Of a stretch of DNA of 64,000 nt, positions 58,172-64,000 are shown in pieces (the stretch's first letter is position 1; each line of letters begins with the position of its first letter). A program made the translations under genes and the position numbers. Origin of the DNA: Blautia hydrogenotrophica DSM 10507 (GTDB lineage Bacteria > Bacillota > Clostridia > Lachnospirales > Lachnospiraceae); the NCBI RefSeq assembly GCF_034356035.1, contig NZ_CP136423.1, positions 3,038,001-3,102,000 of the forward strand. The letters run 5' to 3'. The notes under the pieces are model-generated. The model was not told the origin of the DNA and did no database searches. It saw nothing but the letters and a program-made list of their open reading frames with translations.

Positions 58172-59857
58172 ATGGGATTCAAAAGTGACATCGAAATCGC
58201 ACAGGAGTGCACAATGGAACCGATCACTAAGATTGCTGAGAAGGCTGGGATCGATGACAAATATCTGGAGCAGTACGGAAAGTACAAAGCAAAAATCGAC
58301 TATAATCTGTTAAAAGAGACCGAAGGCAAAGACGGCAAACTCGTTCTGGTAACCGCTATCAACCCGACTCCGGCCGGAGAAGGAAAGACCACCACGACTG
58401 TAGGTCTGGCTGACGGACTTCAGAAATTAGGAAAGAACGTTATGGTTGCTCTGCGTGAGCCGTCCTTAGGACCGGTCTTCGGCGTAAAAGGCGGCGCTGC
58501 CGGCGGCGGATACGCTCAGGTTGTTCCAATGGAGGACATCAACCTGCATTTTACCGGTGACTTCCATGCCATCGGAGCTGCAAATAACCTACTGGCTGCT
58601 ATGATCGACAACCATATCTATCAGGGCAACGCTTTAAATATCGACCCGAGAAAGATCACCTGGAAAAGATGTGTGGACATGAACGACCGTCAGCTTCGTT
58701 TCGTGGTAGACGGCCTGGGCGGAAAGACCAACGGAATGCCACGTGAGGACGGCTATGACATCACCGTTGCCTCCGAGATCATGGCAGTTCTGTGTCTGGC
58801 AAGCGATATCAACGACCTGAAAAATAGACTGGCAAGAATCGTTGTAGGATATACTTACGGAAAAGCTTCCGAGCAGAAACCGGTAACCGCAGGCGACTTA
58901 AACGCACAGGGAGCAATGTGCGCGCTGTTAAAAGATGCCCTGAAGCCAAACCTGGTACAGACCCTGGAGCATGTACCGGCAATCGTACACGGCGGACCAT
59001 TCGCAAACATCGCACACGGCTGTAACTCTGTCATCGCAACAAAAATGGCACTGAGACTGGGCGATTACGCGATCACTGAGGCAGGATTCGGCGCAGACTT
59101 AGGTGCTGAGAAGTTCCTGGACATCAAGTGCCGTATGGCAGGACTGAAGCCAAGTGCAGTGGTAATCGTGGCAACTGTACGTGCACTGAAATACAACGGA
59201 GGAGTACCGAAGGCAGATCTGAACAACGAGAACCTGGAAGCACTGGAGAAAGGACTTCCAAACCTGCTGAAACACGTAAGCAACATTAAAAATGTATACA
59301 AACTGCCGTGTGTGGTAGCGATCAACGCATTCCCAACCGATACCAAGGCAGAGTTAGACCTGGTAGAGAGCAAGTGCCGTGAGCTGGGCGTAAACGTAGC
59401 GCTGTCTGAGGTATGGGCAAAAGGCGGCGAAGGCGGCGTGAAACTGGCAGAGGAAGTCATCAGACTGGTAGAAGAGCCGAACGACTTCACCTACTCCTAT
59501 GAGCTGGAAGGAAGCATTGAGGACAAACTGAACCAGATCGTACAGAAGATCTACGGAGGAAAGAGAGTTGTGCTGACTGCAAACGCTCAGAAGCAGGCAA
59601 AAGAACTGGAAGCGCTGGGCTATGGAAACTGCCCGATTTGTGTGGCAAAAACACAGTACAGCCTGACAGACGATCAGACGAAACTGGGAGCGCCGACCGA
59701 CTTTGAGGTGACGGTACGTAACCTGAAGATCTCTGCTGGAGCAGGATTCATCGTAGCCCTGACCGGAGAGATCATGACAATGCCTGGTCTGCCAAAGGTA
59801 CCGGCTGCTGAGAGAATCGACGTGGACGAGACTGGAAAGATCAGCGGATTGTTCTAA
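58172..59857 (+). CDS. fhs: Formate-tetrahydrofolate ligase
   Basis: A 561-residue enzyme that makes 10-formyl-THF from formate, THF and ATP. Seen: P-loop [10 protein letters not shown] (65-74), [23 protein letters not shown] region (in part), and the family segments [20 protein letters not shown] and [15 protein letters not shown] at 58172 follows AAAGGAGAT; a longer frame runs back into the riboswitch and is not coding. It links to one-carbon or acetogenic metabolism and is under ZTP control. Codon choice is strongly biased (GTA, CTG, AAC), as in highly expressed genes. Confidence 0.97.
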   Translation: MGFKSDIEIAQECTMEPITKIAEKAGIDDKYLEQYGKYKAKIDYNLLKETEGKDGKLVLVTAINPTPAGEGKTTTTVGLADGLQKLGKNVMVALREPSLGPVFGVKGGAAGGGYAQVVPMEDINLHFTGDFHAIGAANNLLAAMIDNHIYQGNALNIDPRKITWKRCVDMNDRQLRFVVDGLGGKTNGMPREDGYDITVASEIMAVLCLASDINDLKNRLARIVVGYTYGKASEQKPVTAGDLNAQGAMCALLKDALKPNLVQTLEHVPAIVHGGPFANIAHGCNSVIATKMALRLGDYAITEAGFGADLGAEKFLDIKCRMAGLKPSAVVIVATVRALKYNGGVPKADLNNENLEALEKGLPNLLKHVSNIKNVYKLPCVVAINAFPTDTKAELDLVESKCRELGVNVALSEVWAKGGEGGVKLAEEVIRLVEEPNDFTYSYELEGSIEDKLNQIVQKIYGGKRVVLTANAQKQAKELEALGYGNCPICVAKTQYSLTDDQTKLGAPTDFEVTVRNLKISAGAGFIVALTGEIMTMPGLPKVPAAERIDVDETGKISGLF

Positions 59858-59907
59858 AACCTAGCCATAACCTTGTAAAACTTATCGAGTTTTACATCTC
59901 CCATAAT

Positions 59908-59944
59908 TCCGCCAAAGAATTAACTTCTTTGGCGGAGTTTTTTA
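59908..59944 (+). terminator. Terminator of fhs
   Basis: CCGCCAAAGAA pairs with TTCTTTGGCGG, then AGTTTTTTATG; it runs up to the stop codon of the convergent ParB-like gene. Confidence 0.92.
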
Positions 59945-60466
59945 TGTATCTTCGTCCGCAGGAACCCAAGCTTTTCCAAATTTCACATCCTTGAAAAGAG
60001 CTGCCAAGCCTGTGATCTGCTTCAGCCGCAAAATCTCATCCTTATCCATTCCAAGATGCTTAGAAATCCACTCATCAGACCGTCCAAGCTCATGTAGCTC
60101 CTTGACAATATTACTCATCAAATCTACATCGTGGTTTCCTCTGGCACGATTGTGCCGAATCGTACTTGCCATCCTCTGATCTAAAGGTTTCTCTATCACA
60201 GAGACCGGGAGCATTCCTTTCTCGCGTTCATAGATATCCTGATGTTCCTTGATGATTCGATAACGATGAAAACCATCCACAATCACGTACAGGTCCTCTA
60301 CTTTTGCGTAATAACATACAATTGGCATTGTATAGCCATCTTCTTTAATGCTTTCGTACAACAGCTTCATCTCCGGCGGAGCCACCGCATTGGGATTATA
60401 AGTATTTGCCTTTATTTTCTCCACTGGAACTGCAATGACGTTATAAGCAGGACTTTTAAACTCCAT
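59942..60466 (-). CDS. ParB-like nuclease-domain protein, IbrB type
   Basis: A 174-residue protein with a ParB/sulfiredoxin-like domain: VIAVPVEKIKANTYNPNAV, LLYESIKEDGYTMPIV, VIVDGFHRYRIIKE (the GxxR phosphate-binding motif), then a helical segment LGMDKDEILRLKQITGL. It has no chromosome-partitioning partner ParA. It overlaps the PAPS-reductase-like gene by 11 bases. The pair matches E. coli IbrB/IbrA, which activate immunoglobulin-binding protein genes, and related pairs on mobile elements. Biochemical role unknown. Confidence 0.85.
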   Translation of the reverse strand: MEFKSPAYNVIAVPVEKIKANTYNPNAVAPPEMKLLYESIKEDGYTMPIVCYYAKVEDLYVIVDGFHRYRIIKEHQDIYEREKGMLPVSVIEKPLDQRMASTIRHNRARGNHDVDLMSNIVKELHELGRSDEWISKHLGMDKDEILRLKQITGLAALFKDVKFGKAWVPADEDT

Positions 60467-61787
60467 AATTAATCTCCTCGATACTTTTATACTTTCTCCG
60501 GATAATATCTACTCTTTTTTGCTGCTGCCTCGTCATACCAAATCCCATAAATCTACAGATATGATCGTTTTTTAAAATGCAGTAGCACATTCTCTTCCAA
60601 CTGGGAATATCTTTGCTGGACTTGATATCGTCCGTATCATCTGGAATTTTCCCCACAAATACCACCCGTGATTTCTTACTTCTGGTATAGTTAGAAACAC
60701 CATTCCTGCGGATATTGTATCCATGTTCTTCCAATTCCTGAATTACATTTTCATCCAACCCTCCGCCCGTGGTATGCCAAAATTTAATAGAGGTATTAAA
60801 TTTTTTTACGTAATTATTCCTGAGTCTGACCGGTAAAGTATCCAACAAAAACATGGTGTAAGATTTCCAAGTATGCCCCTCTGGCAGAGTAATATTACGA
60901 TATCCCATGGCTTTTGACTTACTGTAGATACACGCGAAATTCGCTCCCTGCACTCTTCCCACCAGCTTAACCCAAATCTCCGGGTCTATGACTCGATACA
61001 AATTAAGGGCATCCTTGGAATAATCATTAAACGGCGAAGCAACCCGCATCTGAGAAACCTTCAGCCCCGCTTTGTAATAGAGCTCATACAACTCATTGTA
61101 ATCGTAATCAAACAGGTAATTGGCATGCCAGACATCATAAGTAGACCAGTCATACAGCGGCGAGGCACACCAGACATTTTTGAAATGCTTGCTAATCCAG
61201 CACTCTCCTTTATACCCATACTTCTTATTCAGAAAACCACTGTATCTTTGAAGAGATTCATCCGCGCGGATTCCCAGCAAACAGACGGTCTTTTTCTTTC
61301 CATGAGATAATTGATACCATCTGCCAAACTGCTTCGCCAAATCCTCCTGATGCATTCGATAGTGATAAGTAGTCATCGGATTATTGTCTAAATTAATCAC
61401 GTACTCCTTTTGAGGCATCTGGCGAACCCAACTATCCTTTTTGGTGTCGTCCCAGGGATACCAATACATCTCATAACTACTCAAAGCCGTTCTAGTCGCC
61501 ATCGGCAGACAAACCCAATAAGGCTCCACTTCATCTTTGATGCGCTCAAAAGTTCTCTCTACATACTCTGTCGTCACCGTATACTGAGCCTCAAAGTCTT
61601 GGTGAAACACTCCCAGTGTTTTTTCTGGATAATACTTTTTCCGATAGTCCATAACCAGATTCAATAACAGACCGCTATCCTTTCCTCCTGAAAACGAGAC
61701 ATATATATTATCAAATTCCTCAAACAAAAATTTCAAGCGGTTCTGGAGGGCTTCAAATACATCTTGCTCTAAATATTCCCTTACCAT
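60456..61787 (-). CDS. PAPS-reductase-family protein with DUF3440, IbrA type
   Basis: A 443-residue protein with the nucleotide-alpha-hydrolase PP-loop VSFSGGKDSGLLLNL (SGGKDS 33-38), the PAPS-reductase fold to about residue 250 and a C-terminal DUF3440 (GYRNITLPEGHTWKSYTMFL). The C-terminal Cys of true sulfonucleotide reductases (ECGLH) is not seen, so it probably adenylates or transfers a group rather than reducing PAPS. The start at 61787 follows AGGGGGATT. Forms a two-gene operon with the ParB-like gene. Confidence 0.85.
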   Translation of the reverse strand: MVREYLEQDVFEALQNRLKFLFEEFDNIYVSFSGGKDSGLLLNLVMDYRKKYYPEKTLGVFHQDFEAQYTVTTEYVERTFERIKDEVEPYWVCLPMATRTALSSYEMYWYPWDDTKKDSWVRQMPQKEYVINLDNNPMTTYHYRMHQEDLAKQFGRWYQLSHGKKKTVCLLGIRADESLQRYSGFLNKKYGYKGECWISKHFKNVWCASPLYDWSTYDVWHANYLFDYDYNELYELYYKAGLKVSQMRVASPFNDYSKDALNLYRVIDPEIWVKLVGRVQGANFACIYSKSKAMGYRNITLPEGHTWKSYTMFLLDTLPVRLRNNYVKKFNTSIKFWHTTGGGLDENVIQELEEHGYNIRRNGVSNYTRSKKSRVVFVGKIPDDTDDIKSSKDIPSWKRMCYCILKNDHICRFMGFGMTRQQQKRVDIIRRKYKSIEEINYGV

Positions 61788-61905
61788 GGCAATCCCCCTA
61801 TGATTCATGATGAATTTTCCAATATTTTCCAGGTACTATTTAAAGGTTAATTTAGCACAATCCGACATGAAATTCAACAAAACACGACAAAATTCACGAA
61901 CACTT

Positions 61906-62095
61906 CCCCAATCTCTTTCACCTTAAAGGTGTGCCTCACTTTGTGCGCCAAGATTTTTCTACAAAAAAAGAATCCTGCTTGCAAGATTCTCCGCTTGTGG
62001 CAGGACGCAAAATTCCATCTTCCACTTTGACGCAATAGCGCAAAAACGATAAAATTTCCATGTTGCGGCGTGTACATCCTACCCAGAGGATTTTT
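61906..62095. repeat. Dispersed repeat with inserted hairpin module
   Basis: CCCCAATC, CCTTAAAGGTGTGCCTCAC, TTTGTGCGCC match the 5' part of the major repeat; AAAAAAAGAATCCTGC..GGCAGGACGC and CCATCTTCCACTTTG match modules at 37563 and 47945; TTGCGGCGTGTACATCCTA resembles the following part. A mosaic of modules in the gene-free space between the IbrA-like gene and tRNA-Arg. Confidence 0.6.
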
Positions 62096-62174
62096 AATTT
62101 TCCTGGAAATCCAACAGATTTTCCTAGTAAACAAAAAATAGGTGTCTAACCTACAGTTAAACACCTATCTACTA

Positions 62175-62248
62175 CGTGCGTTAGAGGATTCGAACCCCCG
62201 ACCTTTTGGTCCGTAGCCAAACGCTCTATCCAGCTGAGCTAAACGCAC
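62175..62248 (-). tRNA. tRNA-Arg (ACG)
   Basis: 74 bases, acceptor GTGCGTT/AACGCAC, anticodon loop CTACGGA in a TTTGG/CCAAA stem; the A34 is presumably changed to inosine to read CGN codons. T arm CGGGGGTTCGAATCCTC is slightly mismatched at its base. Confidence 0.94.
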
Positions 62249-62323
62249 ACATATAATATTTTCATATTGCCCTCGCAACATTAGTTATTATATGGCATTT
62301 ATACTCAGATGTCAAGCATTTTT

Positions 62324-63556
62324 TTAATTTCTTCTCAAAGCTTCAATTGGACTTAATTTTGCCGCTTTTTTAGCCGGATAAATTCCAAAAAAGACTCCGA
62401 CTGCGCAGGCAAACGCCGTCGCGATCAATATCGTTCCCGGGCTGATGCCAGGAGAAATCGCCATCTCCATGGACTGACTGATAATCGAACATATCCCAAA
62501 CGCTGCTGCAATGCCTAGAACAATTCCTATGATACCTCCAATCGCCGTGATAATCGCCGATTCCGCCAAGAATTGCATCATAATCGAGGAAGTTTTTGCG
62601 CCCAGAGATTTTCGAATACCGATCTCTCGGGTACGCTCCGTGACAGACACCAACATAATATTCATAACTCCGATACCGCCTACCAGCAAAGAAATTCCAG
62701 CCACAAAGGAGATAAATGCTGTCACCATTCCCATCATCTGGTTCATAACCTTCAGCACATCTTGAAAACTCTGTACCTGATAATAGTCCTCCCCTGCACT
62801 CTGGTGATTTCTTTCCAGCACATGCAGGGCCTTTTCTGTGACAACTTTAGAATCCACAGACTTATTTCCTATGATGGTCACACTATAGAACTCCTCTATT
62901 CCTTCCATTACGTCTGACAGAGAAGTATAAGGAACTGTAATATAGGAAGGCATCCCTTCATAAGTATAGCTGACAAAAGTACCGTTCTCTTTTTGCTCTG
63001 TGACTCCCACAATCCGATAGGTCTTCGTGATGTCGTAGCTGGTCACGTCTATATCCATTCCCACTACATCATCCGTTCCAAAAAGTCTCTTCGCATCCAT
63101 GTCAGAAATCACGCATACATTTCTGGCCTCTGCCACATCCGCATCGGTGAAATAATTTCCACGCTTCATGGAATCATTGTTCACCATTTTTGCATCTTCC
63201 GTATCGCCGGTGAGATACAGTGAAAAGTTGCCTTTTCCGGTCGTCGTTTCCCCGACTAATGTTGAGGCTACAGATACACCATCTACTTCATCCAGAGCCT
63301 TCAGATCTTCCAAATCGTCTGGGGTAATCCATTCTTCCGCCTTCTGAGCATCTTCGCTGCAATTGATATAGATCTGCCCTACACCCACGTCATTGATCTC
63401 ACTATTCATCTGATTCGTCGTTCCCTGCCCTATAGAGACAATCGCAATGACAGAAGAAATACCAATGATGATACCCAGCATAGTCAGAAATGAACGCCCT
63501 TTATTGGCCAATATATTGTGTATGGCCATTTTTACATATTCTATCATATTACCCAT
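62324..63556 (-). CDS. MacB-type ABC transporter permease
   Basis: A 410-residue permease: one N-terminal helix after KMAIHNILANKGRSFLTMLG, a large extracellular MacB_PCD domain (about 45-270), and a C-terminal FtsX domain with three helices beginning SFVAGISLLVGGIGVMNIML and containing ERTREIGIRKSLGAKTSSI. Proteins of this class, with an HlyD-type adaptor and a separate ATPase, act as mechanotransmission exporters of peptides or lipids. It lies 23 bases after the adaptor gene. The ATPase gene is not in the window; it could lie outside the right edge. Confidence 0.9.
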   Translation of the reverse strand: MGNMIEYVKMAIHNILANKGRSFLTMLGIIIGISSVIAIVSIGQGTTNQMNSEINDVGVGQIYINCSEDAQKAEEWITPDDLEDLKALDEVDGVSVASTLVGETTTGKGNFSLYLTGDTEDAKMVNNDSMKRGNYFTDADVAEARNVCVISDMDAKRLFGTDDVVGMDIDVTSYDITKTYRIVGVTEQKENGTFVSYTYEGMPSYITVPYTSLSDVMEGIEEFYSVTIIGNKSVDSKVVTEKALHVLERNHQSAGEDYYQVQSFQDVLKVMNQMMGMVTAFISFVAGISLLVGGIGVMNIMLVSVTERTREIGIRKSLGAKTSSIMMQFLAESAIITAIGGIIGIVLGIAAAFGICSIISQSMEMAISPGISPGTILIATAFACAVGVFFGIYPAKKAAKLSPIEALRRN

Positions 63557-63579
63557 TGCGGTGCTCCTTTCCGTCTTGC

Positions 63580-64000
63580 CTACTCTTTTTCCTCTGTCGC
63601 AGTCACCGCATCGCCTTCCTCATGATCTCCGATATCCGTGAGTACCTGATCGCCCTTTTTCAGCCCCTTCTTAATCTCTACCTTAGTATCTGAGGAGATG
63701 CCCGTCTTTACATTTTTCTTAACGATCACTCCGTCCTCGATAACATAACAGAAAGAACCTTCTTTTCCGATATTTACGACCTCCACTGGAACCGTAACCA
63801 CATTCTTGGCTTCTTTGGCATGAATCGTCGCCTTCGCGTCCACTCCGATAAAGATGTTGTCGTCTGGATTATCAATATCCACACTCACCGAGATCGTCGC
63901 CGCACCTTTCTCATTCGGAGTTGCTATTCTGCTAATCTTCGTCACAGTTCCTTTATAAGTATAATCACCTATGGTAATAACCGCTTTCTGACCTTCATCC
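63580..64000 (-). CDS. HlyD/RND-type efflux adaptor, N-terminus cut by window edge
   Basis: The C-terminal ~139 residues of a membrane-fusion/adaptor protein: a beta-barrel part (VTKISRIATPNEKGAATISV, FIGVDAKATIHAKEA) and a membrane-proximal domain (VVTVPVEVVNIGKEG, VKTGISSDTKVEIKKGLKKG, DQVLTDIG). The frame is open to the right edge. It bridges the MacB-type permease to the cell surface in Gram-positive exporters. Specificity unknown. Confidence 0.88.
   Translation of the reverse strand, partial: DEGQKAVITIGDYTYKGTVTKISRIATPNEKGAATISVSVDIDNPDDNIFIGVDAKATIHAKEAKNVVTVPVEVVNIGKEGSFCYVIEDGVIVKKNVKTGISSDTKVEIKKGLKKGDQVLTDIGDHEEGDAVTATEEKE

Noticed and set aside
59942..61787. A Dnd phosphorothioation cluster
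   Set aside because: No dndB/D/E-type ATPase, cysteine desulfurase or restriction genes are present; DUF3440 fits the IbrA group better than DndC.
60456..61787. Assimilatory PAPS/APS reductase
   Set aside because: No reductase C-terminal cysteine motif and no sulfate assimilation genes nearby.

Overview
The window looks like a chromosomal segment of an anaerobic, spore-former-lineage Firmicute, most likely a Lachnospiraceae member of the Blautia/Dorea type. This is inferred from gene content: an anaerobic class III ribonucleotide reductase, formate-tetrahydrofolate ligase behind a ZTP riboswitch, clostridial tRNA clusters, BceRS-AB-type and RbsABC-type transporters, and strong AGGAGG ribosome binding sites throughout. 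No species-level claim is possible without a search. Most genes lie on the minus strand.

Layout. 1-1.7 kb: an SH3-domain lipoprotein (cut by the edge) and azlCD. 2-9.7 kb: a polyol/pentose module (ABC sugar importer, zinc dehydrogenase, FGGY kinase) with a divergent ROK regulator. 9.8-14.4 kb: a BceRS two-component system and BceAB-type peptide-detoxification ABC transporter, with a near-perfect BceR box. 14.8-23 kb: an amidohydrolase, nrdD with a thioredoxin-like tail, hflX, a TPR lipoprotein, glmM and a sugar nucleotidyltransferase.

23.3-37.5 kb is the accessory region of interest. Ten consecutive minus-strand genes encode, in transcription order, an HTH-like protein, a membrane Ser/Thr kinase with an Ig-like ectodomain, a dynamin-like GTPase, a second P-loop GTPase, an unknown 230-residue protein, a protein resembling a GTPase without a P-loop, a membrane vWA protein, a membrane-anchored Sel1-subtilisin protease, a zinc-ribbon/PEP-linker/membrane/Sel1 protein, and a Sel1-like/LRR protein. 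Overlapping or closely spaced genes from the dynamin onward indicate one co-transcribed machine. I read it as an undescribed signalling or conflict system joining phosphorylation, NTP switches, scaffolding repeats and proteolysis.

37.8-49.3 kb is housekeeping: prfA-prmC-DUF1385, rpmE, rho, an orphan holin-like gene, a seven-gene tRNA cluster, rdgB, two YfcE-type phosphoesterases, an RNA methyltransferase, a rhodanese, a small Asn/Ser/Lys-rich protein and a gamma-carbonic-anhydrase-like protein. 49.5-56.8 kb: tRNA-Gly(CCC), a DeoR regulator, and a divergent four-gene catabolic operon (class V aminotransferase, MFS carrier, FGGY kinase, MlrC-type M81 protein) whose substrate is unknown. 56.9-64 kb: a HAAS-domain protein, ZTP riboswitch and fhs, an IbrB/IbrA-like ParB + PAPS-reductase pair, tRNA-Arg(ACG), and a MacB/HlyD-type efflux pair cut by the right edge.

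Intergenic spaces carry several dispersed hairpin-forming repeat families, at least one with ten or so copies or fragments in this window.
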